Assembly (NCBI RefSeq): GCF_000745265.1
Contig: NZ_JQNN01000001.1
Coordinates: forward strand, 4,836,001 to 4,900,000
Origin: Massilia sp. 9096
GTDB lineage: Bacteria; Pseudomonadota; Gammaproteobacteria; Burkholderiales; Burkholderiaceae_D
Length of the DNA stretch: 64,000 nucleotides
Reading direction: 5' to 3'
Below are positions 1 to 8,576 of this stretch, in pieces. A program made the translations under genes and the position numbers. Every line of letters starts with the position of its first letter. Position 1 is the stretch's first letter. The notes below the pieces were generated by a model that saw only the letters and a list, made by a program, of their open reading frames with translations, did no database searches and was not told the DNA's origin.

Positions 1-734
1 CGCTTTTCCGGCGTCGCCTTTTTCGGTTTCGGCACCGGCAGCACGCCCGTGCGGCCGGTGGCGTAGGCCACGCAGCGTTCCTGCAGCGGGCAGCGATTGC
101 AGTCGGGCTTGCCGCGCGTGCACAGCGTCGCGCCCAGGTCCATCAGGCCTTGCGTGTAGGCTTCGATGCCTTCGCCGTTTGCGGGGAGCAGGGCGTCGGC
201 CCGTCGCCACAGCGCGTCCTCGACCGGCTTGATGCCCGGGTACTGGTCGACGCCGAACACGCGCGCGAACACGCGCTTGACGTTACCATCCAGGATCGCG
301 GCGCGCGTGCCGTACGAAAACGCGGCGATGGCGGCGGCGGTCGAACGGCCGATGCCGGGCAGCTCGGCCAGCAGCGCCGGGTCGCTCGGGAACGCGCCGC
401 CGTAGGCTTCGACCACGCGCTTGGCGCAGGCGTGCAGGTTGCGCGCGCGGGTGTAGTAACCCAGGCCGCTCCAGTGCGCCATCACGTCTTCCAAGGGCGC
501 TTCGGCCAGCGCCTGCACGGTCGGGAAGCGCTCCAGAAAGCGCGCGTAATAGCCGAGCACCGCGGTCACCTGGGTCTGCTGCAGCATGATTTCCGACAGC
601 CAGACGCGGTAGGCGTCGCGTGTGTTCTGCCAGGGCAGGGCGTGGCGGCCGTGGGCCTTTTGCCAGTCGATCACGGCGCGCGAAAAAGTCGGGTCTTCCA
701 GTTGGGTGATATCGAATTCCGTCAGTCGTTTCAT
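1..734 (-). CDS. mutY: A/G-specific adenine glycosylase MutY (3' end cut by window)
   Basis: Base-excision repair enzyme that removes adenine mispaired with 8-oxoguanine. Translation from the ATG at 734 reads MKRLTEFDITQLEDPTF and continues with the helix-hairpin-helix segment LPGIGRSTAAAIAAFSYG, the aspartate of LDGNVKRV, and the iron-sulfur cysteines in the order C-x6-C-x2-C-x5-C (CTRGKPDCNRCPLQERC). The reading frame is open to base 1, so the C-terminal MutT-like 8-oxoG recognition domain lies outside the window. The start overlaps the stop of the upstream dynamin-like gene by ATGA, so the two are translationally coupled. mutM lies further upstream on the same strand, which puts two 8-oxoguanine repair enzymes in one operon. 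Confidence 0.95.
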   Translation of the reverse strand, partial: MKRLTEFDITQLEDPTFSRAVIDWQKAHGRHALPWQNTRDAYRVWLSEIMLQQTQVTAVLGYYARFLERFPTVQALAEAPLEDVMAHWSGLGYYTRARNLHACAKRVVEAYGGAFPSDPALLAELPGIGRSTAAAIAAFSYGTRAAILDGNVKRVFARVFGVDQYPGIKPVEDALWRRADALLPANGEGIEAYTQGLMDLGATLCTRGKPDCNRCPLQERCVAYATGRTGVLPVPKPKKATPEK

Positions 735-2653
735 GCAGCTTCCAGTTGGGGCGACGCGGCGCCGAGCGCCGCATGCACCGCGCCGCTCAAGGCGGCCAAT
801 TGATTGCGCACCTTGTCCAGGTCGGCGCGCGCGGCATCAAAAGCCGCGATCTTCTGTTCCAGGTTCTCGGTCGCATCGTGGATGCGCTGGATCGAGGTCT
901 GGCGGTGGCGCAGCTGCTCGCGGTGCTGGCGCACCTGGGTCTCGAGCGGCGCCATGATCACCTTCAGCCAGGCTTCGACGTCGGCGTTCACCGCGCGCAG
1001 CACGTGCTTGACGCGCGAGGCGATCGAGTCGAAGAAGCGTTCCAACAGCACGCCGCGGCTGGTCATCAGCAGCGTCGCGGTGCCGAACTGCTTGACGTAG
1101 ACGGCTTCGATGGCGTCGATCTCGGCGCCGTAGCGCGCCAGCGAGAGCGGCATCGGCATCGTCATCGACAGCGCGTGGTCGGTGGCGAACTTGCGGTACA
1201 TGGTCTCCATCATCGCGCCGATCTCGCCGATCTTGCCGGCGGCCGCCGCCAGGTCGGCGCGCACCGCCTCGAAAAACGCACGCACCGGCGCGCGCGTGCC
1301 GGTGCCGAAGCGGGCCGCCTGCATCGCCGTGCGCACCGCGTCGATCTGCTGCTGCACCACGTCCATGCCGACCGTGCTGTACAGCTCCGTCGACAGCGTG
1401 GTGAACACCGCGCGCGTGCCCTGCAGCTTGAACAGGCTGGCGTCGAATTCCTTCTTTTCCATCTCGACGCGGCGCACCATGTGGGCGATCACGCCCTGGT
1501 TCTTGCCGCGCAGGCTTTTCAGTTCCTCCTGCTGCTCGACCAGGTCGCGCACGCGCGCGCCGAGCAGCGCCTGCTGGCCGACTTCCAGCAGTTCGAGGTC
1601 GCGCACCAGCTGGCCGCGCAGGATGCCCTGGCGCGCCGGCACCAGTTCGTTGAACAGCGCCGATTCTAGCAAGCCGAGGCGGCTCTTTTCGAACAGGGCC
1701 AGGTCGCCATTGATCTTCCCGACCAGCGCCTTTTGCGCCGAGACCGGGAACACGTTGGCATGGCCCACCCCGAGCAGCTGCGCCACGCTGTGCTGCTGGC
1801 GCGCGATCGTCGCGTCGTTGTCCTGCGCGCTCTTCAGCTCGTCCCACAGCGCGTCGATTTTATTGAGCACGACGATCCTGCCTGGGCCGTTGCCGATATG
1901 GTCGCGCCAGACTTCGATGTCGCTCTTGGTCACGCCGGTTTCGGCGGCCAGGATGAACAGCACCGCGTGCGCGTTGGGGATCAGGTTCAGCGTCAGTTCG
2001 GGCTCGGTGCCGATCGCGTTCAGGCCGGGCGTGTCGAGGATCACCAGGCCTTGCTTGAGCAGCGGATGCGGGAAGTTGATCAGGGCGTGGCGCCATTGCG
2101 GGATCTCGACCAGGCCGTCGTCGCCGAGCATGCCGGCCAGGTCGGGGTCGTGCGGATCGTACAGGCCGTAGCGCTGGGCTTCCTCGAACGGCACGCGCCG
2201 CGTCAGGCTGACCTGGCGGAAGGCTTCGCTCATGCGCTCGGGCGCGTCCAGCTCCAGTGGCAGCATGGTCCAGGCGCTATCGATCTCGCGCCAGTCGCCG
2301 GTGGACAGGTGCCGGACGCGCGTTTCGATCGGCAGCAGCCGGATCGACGGGGGCAGGGCGGCGTCCCAGGCCAGCTCGGTCGGGCACATGGTGGTGCGGC
2401 CCGGGCTGGACGGCACGATGCGCTGGCCGTAGTCGGCGAAGAAGATCGCGTTGATCAGCTCCGATTTCCCGCGCGAGAACTCGGCGACGAAGGCGACCGA
2501 CAGGCGCTCGTCCTGGAGGCGGCGCAGCGCCTGCTGCAAGCGCTGGTCGCCGGCGTCGTCCAGCAGGTCGGCGGCCTGCACCCAGCTGCGGTAGCGTTCC
2601 AGCGATTCGGCGACGCGCGTGCGCCAGTCGCCATATTGTTGTAGATCTTGCAT
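731..2653 (-). CDS. Dynamin-family large GTPase
   Basis: A 640-residue cytosolic GTPase of the bacterial dynamin-like group. The G1 P-loop is FSRGKSELINA (about residues 59-69), G3 is ILDTPGLNAIG (about 205) and G4 is VVLNKIDALW (about 260). The C-terminal half is long, charged and alpha-helical, with Q/E/L-rich coiled-coil segments, as expected for a dynamin stalk. I see no transmembrane paddle. The start at 2653 has GGAGAGAGG just upstream. A longer frame reaches 2698 but would overlap mutM. The gene lies 32 bp after mutM and overlaps mutY by 4 bp. Bacterial dynamins usually remodel membranes; here the role is unknown, and the repair-gene context may be only positional. Confidence 0.85.
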   Translation of the reverse strand: MQDLQQYGDWRTRVAESLERYRSWVQAADLLDDAGDQRLQQALRRLQDERLSVAFVAEFSRGKSELINAIFFADYGQRIVPSSPGRTTMCPTELAWDAALPPSIRLLPIETRVRHLSTGDWREIDSAWTMLPLELDAPERMSEAFRQVSLTRRVPFEEAQRYGLYDPHDPDLAGMLGDDGLVEIPQWRHALINFPHPLLKQGLVILDTPGLNAIGTEPELTLNLIPNAHAVLFILAAETGVTKSDIEVWRDHIGNGPGRIVVLNKIDALWDELKSAQDNDATIARQQHSVAQLLGVGHANVFPVSAQKALVGKINGDLALFEKSRLGLLESALFNELVPARQGILRGQLVRDLELLEVGQQALLGARVRDLVEQQEELKSLRGKNQGVIAHMVRRVEMEKKEFDASLFKLQGTRAVFTTLSTELYSTVGMDVVQQQIDAVRTAMQAARFGTGTRAPVRAFFEAVRADLAAAAGKIGEIGAMMETMYRKFATDHALSMTMPMPLSLARYGAEIDAIEAVYVKQFGTATLLMTSRGVLLERFFDSIASRVKHVLRAVNADVEAWLKVIMAPLETQVRQHREQLRHRQTSIQRIHDATENLEQKIAAFDAARADLDKVRNQLAALSGAVHAALGAASPQLEAA

Positions 2654-2685
2654 GCTCGCGCCTCTCTCCGCGTTTCTGTATGGCC

Positions 2686-3531
2686 TCACCGCTGGCAAGT
2701 CGCACAGTAGAAGGTGGAGCGCTGGCCCTGCTTGATCTGGCGGACCGGCGCACTACAGTTGCGGCAAGGCACTCCAGCACGATCATAGACGAAATATGTC
2801 TGCTGGAAATATCCAGATTGACCATTTACTGCAATAAAGTCACGCAGCGTGCTGCCGCCCTGCACGATGGCGGCCGCGAGGATGTCGCGGATCGCTTCGG
2901 CCAGCTTGTCGTAGCGCGCGCGGCTGATCTTGCCGGCCGCCGTCTTCGGGTTGATGCCGGCGCGGAACAGGCTTTCGCAGGCGTAGATGTTGCCGACGCC
3001 GACCACGATGTCGCCGGCCAGCAGCACCTGCTTGATCGGGGCACTGCGGTTGCGCGTCGCCTTGTGCAGCAGCGCGCCGGAGAAGCCGTCTTCGAGCGGC
3101 TCGACGCCGAGTTCGCGCAGCAGCACGTGCTGCTCGAGTTCGCCGTCGTCGTGGGCGTGCCAGAGCACGGCGCCGAAGCGGCGCGGGTCGTGCAGGCGCA
3201 GCACCTGGCGGCTGCCCGGGCCCGCATTTCCTCCGCTCACCACCAGGTCGAAATGGTCGTGCTTCTTGAGTTCCGTCCCCTCGGGCAGCACGCGCAAGTG
3301 GCCCGACATGCCGAGGTGAACGATCAGCGTGCCGTGCTCGAACTTGATCAGCAGGTATTTGCCGCGCCGGCCCGTGCCGAGGATGCGCCGTCCGGCCAGC
3401 AGTTCGCGCAGCTTGGGCGGGAAGGGCCAGCGCAAGCCTTCGCGGCGCAGGATGACGTCTTCGACGATGCGGTCTTCGAGGTGGGGCGCGACGCCGCGCC
3501 GGGTGACTTCAACTTCCGGTAATTCAGGCAT
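2686..3531 (-). CDS. mutM: Formamidopyrimidine-DNA glycosylase MutM (Fpg)
   Basis: Bifunctional glycosylase/AP lyase that excises 8-oxoguanine and formamidopyrimidines opposite C. The 281-residue product has the mature catalytic N-terminus PELPEVEV (Pro2 and Glu3), the DNA-binding segment [10 protein letters not shown], the helix-two-turn-helix region around [16 protein letters not shown], and a C-terminal zinc finger with cysteines in [10 protein letters not shown] and FYCATC. Length is normal for the family. It is the first gene of a minus-strand operon with the dynamin-like GTPase and mutY. About 240 bp upstream separates it from the divergent TPR lipoprotein gene, so the operon promoter must lie in that gap. 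Confidence 0.97.
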   Translation of the reverse strand: MPELPEVEVTRRGVAPHLEDRIVEDVILRREGLRWPFPPKLRELLAGRRILGTGRRGKYLLIKFEHGTLIVHLGMSGHLRVLPEGTELKKHDHFDLVVSGGNAGPGSRQVLRLHDPRRFGAVLWHAHDDGELEQHVLLRELGVEPLEDGFSGALLHKATRNRSAPIKQVLLAGDIVVGVGNIYACESLFRAGINPKTAAGKISRARYDKLAEAIRDILAAAIVQGGSTLRDFIAVNGQSGYFQQTYFVYDRAGVPCRNCSAPVRQIKQGQRSTFYCATCQR

Positions 3532-3773
3532 GTATCATTAATCCGATGTTCGAAAGGCTCGTAAACCTGCTGCGCGTTGCATTGCCGGCTTGCGATGCTC
3601 CGCACCGGCGGACCGGCTGTACTGCTCGTACAGCTGCGCTTCTCAGCCAGCACTGCGGTCGCTCGCGACGGTTTCCAAGCCTTTCGTGATAACTGTGTAA
3701 ATTCGTGTTGCGGCGGCGCACGCGCGACAGGCGAACAGCGTAGAATCGGACATCTTTTTGATGTGGGGGTGCC

Positions 3774-5570
3774 TTGAAAAACGCTGTCGCCATTGTAACT
3801 CTCTCCGCCTTGCTGTCGGCGTGCGCCGTGGCGCCCAAACGGCAGCCGGCGGCGGACAACGCCGACCAGCCGTTGGCCGCCGCCGAAGCCGCCGACGCTG
3901 CCCGGAACGGCCAGTCCCAGGCCGGCCAGGAAGGCGCGGACGAGAACGTGCCGAACGTGAAAATGACGCCCCAGATGATGACGCAACTCATGGGCGCCGA
4001 ACTGGCCTTCAAGAAGGGCGACTGGCAAGGCCCCTATCTCACGATGATGAGCCTGGCCCAGCAGACCCGCGATCCGCGCCTGGCCAAGCGCGCCGCCGAG
4101 ATGGCGCTGTCGGCCAAGCAGGCCGACGACGCACTCGCCGCGGTCAAGCTGTGGCGTGAATTCGCGCCGAACTCCGATGAGGCCAGCCAGTACTATCTGG
4201 GGCTGGTGGTCCTGTCCGACAACCTCGGCGAAGCAGAAAATCTGCTGAAGCAGCGCCTGGCCGACGCCACCCCCGGCGCCCGTGGCCTGGTGATGTTCCA
4301 GATGCAGCAGCTGCTGCTGCGCGCCAAGGACAAGGAAGCGGCCGCGGCCATGCTCGAGCGCCTGGTCGCGCCTTACCCGAACATGATGGAAAGCCACGTC
4401 GTGCTGTCGCAGGCGGCGCTGGCGCGCAACGACAAGGCCGCCGCCCAGCGCGAAGCCCAGACCGCGCTCAAGCTCAAGCCCGATTCCGAGATCGCCGTGC
4501 TGACGCTGGCCCAGGTCAGCGACAGCGAAGCCCAGGCGACTCAGGTGCTGCACGATTACCTGGCCGCGCACCCGGACGCGCGCGAGGTGCGCGTCGCCTA
4601 CGCGCGCCTGCTGGTCAACGCCAGGCAGTACGACGCCGCGCGCGCGGAATTCCTGGCGCTGGACAAGGCCCAGCCCGACAATCCGGGCACGCTGTACGCG
4701 CTCGGCATCCTGTCGATGCAGATGAACGATTCCAAGGCCGCCGACGGCTATTTCAGCCGCTTCGTCGACCTGGCCGAAAAGACCCCGACCGACGAGACCG
4801 ATCCGACCAAGGCGATCCTGATCCTGTCCCAGCTGGCCGAGGAAAGGGGCGACAACAAGGCCGCGCTGGCCTGGCTCGACCGCCTCGAGACCGACGACCC
4901 CAAGATGGCCTTCGGCGCCGAGCTGCGCCGCGCCCAGCTGACCGCGAAGGACGGCGACGTGCCCGGCGCGCGCAAGCTGCTGGCCACGCTCAAGACCGCC
5001 GACCCGGCCGAGCAGGCCCAGATCCTGCTGGTCGAGGCGCAGATCCTGCGCGACGCCGGCAAGCCGCAGGAAGGCTTCAAGCTGCTCGAGCAGGGCGCCA
5101 AGCGCTTCCCGGACAACACCGACTTCCTGTACGACTACGCGCTGATGGCCGAAAAGCTGGGCCGCACCGACGTGATGGAAAAGACGCTGCGCCAGGTGAT
5201 CGCCAAGCAGCCCGGAAACCAGCAAGCCTACAACGCGCTCGGCTACTCGCTGGCGGAACGCAACGTGCGCCTGAAGGAAGCCTACGCGCTGGTAGACAAG
5301 GCCCTCAAAATGGCGCCGGACGACCCGTTCATCATGGACAGCATGGGCTGGGTGCAGTACCGCATGGGCCACCTGGATGCCGCCGAAGCGCAGCTGCGCA
5401 AGGCCTACGGTTTGCGCGGCGATCCCGAAATCGCCGTGCACCTGGGCGAGGTGCTGTGGAAGAAGGGCGACAAGGAAGGCGCGCGCAAGCTGTTCCTCGA
5501 CGCCCAGGCCAAGGACCCGAAGAACGACGCGCTCAAGAGCACCCTCGCGCGCCTGCGCACCAGTCTGTAA
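3774..5570 (+). CDS. TPR-repeat outer-membrane lipoprotein
   Basis: A 598-residue protein with a signal peptide and lipobox LLSAC (Cys17), followed by a spacer and then tetratricopeptide-like helical repeats through most of the chain. Clear TPR units appear near the C-terminus, for example QAYNALGYSLAERN and PFIMDSMGWVQYRMGHLDAAE. The start is TTG at 3774, preceded by GGGGGTG; the ATG at 3761 is out of frame. It probably acts as a periplasmic scaffold. It sits 15 bp before lolB and is followed by ispE, an order I associate with Burkholderiales. Its biochemical function cannot be read from sequence. Confidence 0.85.
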   Translation: MKNAVAIVTLSALLSACAVAPKRQPAADNADQPLAAAEAADAARNGQSQAGQEGADENVPNVKMTPQMMTQLMGAELAFKKGDWQGPYLTMMSLAQQTRDPRLAKRAAEMALSAKQADDALAAVKLWREFAPNSDEASQYYLGLVVLSDNLGEAENLLKQRLADATPGARGLVMFQMQQLLLRAKDKEAAAAMLERLVAPYPNMMESHVVLSQAALARNDKAAAQREAQTALKLKPDSEIAVLTLAQVSDSEAQATQVLHDYLAAHPDAREVRVAYARLLVNARQYDAARAEFLALDKAQPDNPGTLYALGILSMQMNDSKAADGYFSRFVDLAEKTPTDETDPTKAILILSQLAEERGDNKAALAWLDRLETDDPKMAFGAELRRAQLTAKDGDVPGARKLLATLKTADPAEQAQILLVEAQILRDAGKPQEGFKLLEQGAKRFPDNTDFLYDYALMAEKLGRTDVMEKTLRQVIAKQPGNQQAYNALGYSLAERNVRLKEAYALVDKALKMAPDDPFIMDSMGWVQYRMGHLDAAEAQLRKAYGLRGDPEIAVHLGEVLWKKGDKEGARKLFLDAQAKDPKNDALKSTLARLRTSL

Positions 5571-5585
5571 TTTCTGATTCAGTTT

Positions 5586-6203
5586 ATGTCGATCCGTTTT
5601 CTCCTGAATGCGGCCGTGACTGCCGGCGTCCTCGCGCTGGCCGGTTGCGCCGCCCCGGCCGGCCACGTGGCCGATCCGAACGCGCAAGTCGGCGCTTACC
5701 GCGACACCATCGACCTGACCGGTCACCTGTCCGTCAACTACATGCGGGATGGGAAAGTGGAGCCGCTGACCGGCAAGTTCGAATGGAGCCAGAAGCCCGG
5801 CCTCGTCGACGTGGCACTGCTCAATCCGCTGGGCCAGACGGTGGCCGAGATCAGCGTCACGCCGCAGGCCGCCACGCTCAACCAGGGCAACAAGCCGCCG
5901 CGCACCGCCGCCGACATCGACAGCTTGACCGCCCAGGCGCTCGGCTTTCCGCTGCCGGTGAGCGGCCTGCGCGACTGGATGCAGGGCTACGCCACCGATG
6001 CGGCGGGCAAGCGTTTCGTCGCCTCGCCGGTCAGGAACAGCGTGGTGACCAAGGACGGCTGGCGCCTCAAATTCGCGACCTGGCAAGACCAGGCGGCCGG
6101 CGCTACTGCCGCGCCAATGCCGCAGCGCATCGATATCGCACGCGGCTCCGCCGCCAACGGCGACGCGCTCGACATCCACGTGATCCTCGATCCGGCGGGC
6201 TGA
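5586..6203 (+). CDS. lolB: Outer-membrane lipoprotein receptor LolB
   Basis: Receives lipoproteins from the periplasmic carrier LolA and inserts them in the outer membrane. The product is 205 residues, with a lipoprotein signal ending in LALAGC (Cys21). The LolB fold follows, with the typical stretches GHLSVNY, GKFEWSQKPG, LLNPLGQTVAEI and the region PLPVSGLRDWMQG. It lies between the TPR lipoprotein and ispE, with 1 bp before the ispE start, so the three are probably cotranscribed. Size and motifs agree with the family. Confidence 0.93.
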   Translation: MSIRFLLNAAVTAGVLALAGCAAPAGHVADPNAQVGAYRDTIDLTGHLSVNYMRDGKVEPLTGKFEWSQKPGLVDVALLNPLGQTVAEISVTPQAATLNQGNKPPRTAADIDSLTAQALGFPLPVSGLRDWMQGYATDAAGKRFVASPVRNSVVTKDGWRLKFATWQDQAAGATAAPMPQRIDIARGSAANGDALDIHVILDPAG

Positions 6204-6204
6204 G

Positions 6205-7110
6205 ATGGCGCTGACTTCCCTGCATGATTGCCCGGCGCCGGCCAAGCTCAACCTGTTCCTGCACGTCACCGGCCGCCGCCCCGACGGCTACCACTTGCTG
6301 CAATCGGTGTTCACCCTGATCGACCGCAGCGATACCTTGCACTTCGACTTGCGCGCCGACGCGCAGATCGTGCGCAGCAACGACGTGCCCGGCGTACCCG
6401 CCGAACAAGACCTGATCGTGCGCGCCTTGCGCGCGTTGCAGCTTGAATACGAAAAGCGCCACGGCCGTGTGCCGCCCGGCATCGAGGTCGCCGTCGAGAA
6501 GCGCTTGCCGATGGGCGGCGGCCTGGGCGGCGGCTCGTCCGATGCGGCCACCGCGCTGATGGCGGCCAATCACCTTTGGCAAGCCGGCCTGACCGACGCC
6601 GAACTGATGGCGATCGGCCTGCCGCTGGGGGCCGACATCCCGTTCTTCCTGTTCGGCGAAACCGCTTTCGCCGAGGGCGTGGGCGAGGCCTTGCAAGCCA
6701 TTCCCGGTCCGGATTGCTGGTACGTGGTGATCGAGCCGGGCGTCGCGGTGCCAACCGCTGCAATTTTTACTGCGCCAGATTTGACAAGGAACACAAAACC
6801 CATCACAATAGCTGACTTCCTAGGGAGACAAACCGATTCTAGCGATTTGGTTGGCTTCGGGAAAAATGATTTGCAGGACGTGGCAATTCGCCTGTTTACG
6901 CCGGTAGCAGAGGCGGTCGAATGGTTGAGTGGCTACGGAGCAGCCAGGATGACTGGTTCAGGAGCGTGCGTGTTTTGTGCGTTTTCCAGCGAGCAGGAAG
7001 CGGAGCGGGTGCTGCAGCAGGCGCCGGCGAAGTGGAAAGCGTGGAAAGCCAGATCGCTGACACGTCATCCGATGAAAATCGCTCTTGCAAATCAACGAGT
7101 TGTAGAATAA
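6205..7110 (+). CDS. ispE: 4-diphosphocytidyl-2-C-methyl-D-erythritol kinase IspE
   Basis: GHMP kinase of the MEP isoprenoid pathway that phosphorylates CDP-methylerythritol on the 2-hydroxyl. The N-terminus PAPAKLNLFLHVTGRRPDGYH and the ATP loop LPMGGGLGGGSSDAA (about residue 100) are diagnostic. Motif 3 is MTGSGACVFCAF near residue 250. At 301 residues it is slightly longer than E. coli IspE. Codon use changes inside the gene: from about 6760 to the stop it is clearly less GC-rich than the first 550 bp, though the reading frame and motifs stay intact. tRNA-Gln follows after 68 bp, then prs, a common betaproteobacterial order. Confidence 0.95.
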   Translation: MALTSLHDCPAPAKLNLFLHVTGRRPDGYHLLQSVFTLIDRSDTLHFDLRADAQIVRSNDVPGVPAEQDLIVRALRALQLEYEKRHGRVPPGIEVAVEKRLPMGGGLGGGSSDAATALMAANHLWQAGLTDAELMAIGLPLGADIPFFLFGETAFAEGVGEALQAIPGPDCWYVVIEPGVAVPTAAIFTAPDLTRNTKPITIADFLGRQTDSSDLVGFGKNDLQDVAIRLFTPVAEAVEWLSGYGAARMTGSGACVFCAFSSEQEAERVLQQAPAKWKAWKARSLTRHPMKIALANQRVVE

Positions 7111-7178
7111 AATTCTGCCTGTCGACGCAGCGACGAAATACAAATCGATGCGTAGATGAGTAGTACAAGTTTCAGCGT

Positions 7179-7255
7179 AGGGGAATCGCCAAGCTGGTTA
7201 AGGCACCGGATTTTGATTCCGGCATACCAAGGTTCGAATCCTTGTTCCCCTGCCA
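7179..7255 (+). tRNA. tRNA-Gln (anticodon TTG)
   Basis: A 77-nt cloverleaf with encoded CCA. The acceptor stem pairs AGGGGAA with TTCCCCT. The anticodon stem CCGGA/TCCGG encloses the loop TTTTGAT with anticodon TTG. The T arm CAAGG-TTCGAAT-CCTTG is perfect, and discriminator G precedes CCA at 7253-7255. It reads CAA and probably CAG glutamine codons. It sits between ispE and prs and is followed by a strong intrinsic terminator at about 7307-7338. Confidence 0.97.
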
Positions 7256-7306
7256 AAGTTTTATTGCCTGGACTGTCGATGACTCGTGCTCCAGCAGGCA
7301 ACCGAA

Positions 7307-7338
7307 ATGGAGCCGCCTCGAGCGGCCCATTTTTTTTG
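7307..7338 (+). terminator. Intrinsic terminator after tRNA-Gln
   Basis: ATGG and GCCGC pair with GCGGC and CCAT around a CTCGA loop, with one bulged A, and a run of eight T follows. It ends the tRNA-Gln (and possibly ispE) transcript and leaves prs to its own promoter. Confidence 0.85.
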
Positions 7339-7355
7339 TAGCTCAGCCGTTGATT

Positions 7356-7383
7356 TTATTGCACTGCGCTTATTGCACTGCGC
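7356..7383 (+). repeat. 14-bp perfect tandem duplication upstream of prs
   Basis: The unit TTATTGCACTGCGC occurs twice head to tail (7356-7369 and 7370-7383) between the tRNA terminator and the prs start. It lies where promoter elements for prs would be expected, 52 bp before the ATG. Whether it affects expression is unknown. Confidence 0.8.
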
Positions 7384-7435
7384 TTCGTGAATTCCGGCTT
7401 TCAAAAGTTTTTTCATTACTCTTCTGGGACTCCCC

Positions 7436-8386
7436 ATGGCTTACGAAAACCTGATGGTTTTTACCGGCAATGCCAATCCGGCGCTAGCAGAAGGGGTCGC
7501 AAAAAGCCTCGGTCTTTCCCTCGGCAAGGCCGTGGTGTCGAAGTTCTCCGACGGCGAAGTCATGGTCGAAATCAACGAGAACGTTCGTGGCAAGGATGTC
7601 TTCGTCCTGCAATCGACCTGCGCTCCCACCAATGACTCTCTGATGGAAATCATGCTGATGGTCGACGCTCTCAAGCGCGCATCGGCAGGCCGCATCACCG
7701 CGGCGATTCCCTATTTCGGCTATGCCCGCCAGGACCGCCGTCCGCGCTCGGCGCGCGTCGCGATCTCGGCCAAGGTCGTCGCCAACATGCTGGAAGAAGC
7801 CGGCGTCGAGCGCGTCCTGATCATGGACTTGCACGCCGACCAGATCCAGGGCTTCTTCGATATCCCGGTCGACAACATCTACGCTTCGCCGCTGCTGCTG
7901 GGCGACCTGCAGCGCAAGAACTACGACGACCTGCTGGTCGTGTCGCCGGACGTCGGCGGCGTGGTGCGCGCGCGCGCGCTGGCCAAGCGCCTCGGCTGCG
8001 ACCTGGCGATCATCGACAAGCGCCGCCCGAAGGCGAACGTGTCGGAAGTCATGAACATCATCGGTGAAGTCGAAGGCCGCAACTGCGTGATCATGGACGA
8101 CATGGTCGACACCGCCGGCACGCTGACCAAGGCCGCCGAAGTCCTGAAAGAGCGCGGCGCCAAGAAAGTCGTGGCGTACTGCACGCACCCGGTGCTGTCG
8201 GGCCCGGCGATCGACCGCATCACCAACTCGCCGCTGGACGAACTGGTCGTGACCGATACCATCCCGCTGAGCCCGGCTGGCCAGGCTTGCGGCAAGATCC
8301 GCCAGCTGACTTGCGCACCGCTGCTGGCCGAAACCTTCAAGCGTATCGTGAAGGGCGATTCGGTCATCTCGCTGTTCGTCGACTGA
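7436..8386 (+). CDS. prs: Ribose-phosphate pyrophosphokinase (PRPP synthetase)
   Basis: Transfers pyrophosphate from ATP to ribose 5-phosphate, giving PRPP for nucleotide, histidine and tryptophan synthesis. The 316-residue class I enzyme has the N-terminal loop [20 protein letters not shown], the ATP-binding segment [14 protein letters not shown], the flexible catalytic loop around [10 protein letters not shown], and the PRPP-binding motif [12 protein letters not shown] (about residues 218-229). The ATG at 7436 follows the tRNA-Gln terminator. rplY is 190 bp downstream, and the gap holds three hairpins. Confidence 0.97.
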   Translation: MAYENLMVFTGNANPALAEGVAKSLGLSLGKAVVSKFSDGEVMVEINENVRGKDVFVLQSTCAPTNDSLMEIMLMVDALKRASAGRITAAIPYFGYARQDRRPRSARVAISAKVVANMLEEAGVERVLIMDLHADQIQGFFDIPVDNIYASPLLLGDLQRKNYDDLLVVSPDVGGVVRARALAKRLGCDLAIIDKRRPKANVSEVMNIIGEVEGRNCVIMDDMVDTAGTLTKAAEVLKERGAKKVVAYCTHPVLSGPAIDRITNSPLDELVVTDTIPLSPAGQACGKIRQLTCAPLLAETFKRIVKGDSVISLFVD

Positions 8387-8406
8387 GCTCGCAAACGTTT
8401 CAATTG

Positions 8407-8438
8407 CGGCGCGCCCGGCTGAAACAGCCGGCGCGCCG
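8407..8438. other. Very stable hairpin after prs
   Basis: Arms 8407-8421 and 8425-8438 pair over 14 bp with a single bulged C and an AAA loop (CGGCGCGC...GCGCGCCG). No T-run follows on either strand, so it may protect the prs mRNA 3' end or belong to a structured leader of rplY rather than act alone as a terminator. Confidence 0.7.
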
Positions 8439-8466
8439 TTGACGTATCAAGATGTGCAGCATTCTT

Positions 8467-8489
8467 GAGCGCGCAAGCGCTCTTTCTTT
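8467..8489 (+). terminator. Candidate intrinsic terminator between prs and rplY
   Basis: The 6-bp stem GAGCGC/GCGCTC with a GCAA tetraloop is followed by TTTCTTT. The stem is short and the T-tract is interrupted, so termination may be partial and allow some read-through into rplY. Confidence 0.55.
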
Positions 8490-8513
8490 GATGTCCCTGG
8501 TCGCGGGGACATC
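8490..8513 (+). other. Hairpin in the rplY leader
   Basis: GATGTCCC and GGGACATC form a perfect 8-bp stem with an 8-nt loop, directly abutting the preceding terminator-like hairpin and ending 63 bp before the rplY start. There is no T-run. It is a candidate leader structure for control of rplY, by inference only. Confidence 0.5.
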
Positions 8514-8576
8514 GCAACCGGGCCGCCGGGCCAGCCAGGAGCTGGCATTCGGGGTCCATTTATTTGGAGTAACACC

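Noticed and set aside
3348..6269. 973-codon open frame on the minus strand
   Set aside because: It lies antisense to mutM end, the TPR lipoprotein and lolB, and its translation is Arg/His/Gly/Gln-rich without motifs; a by-product of high GC.
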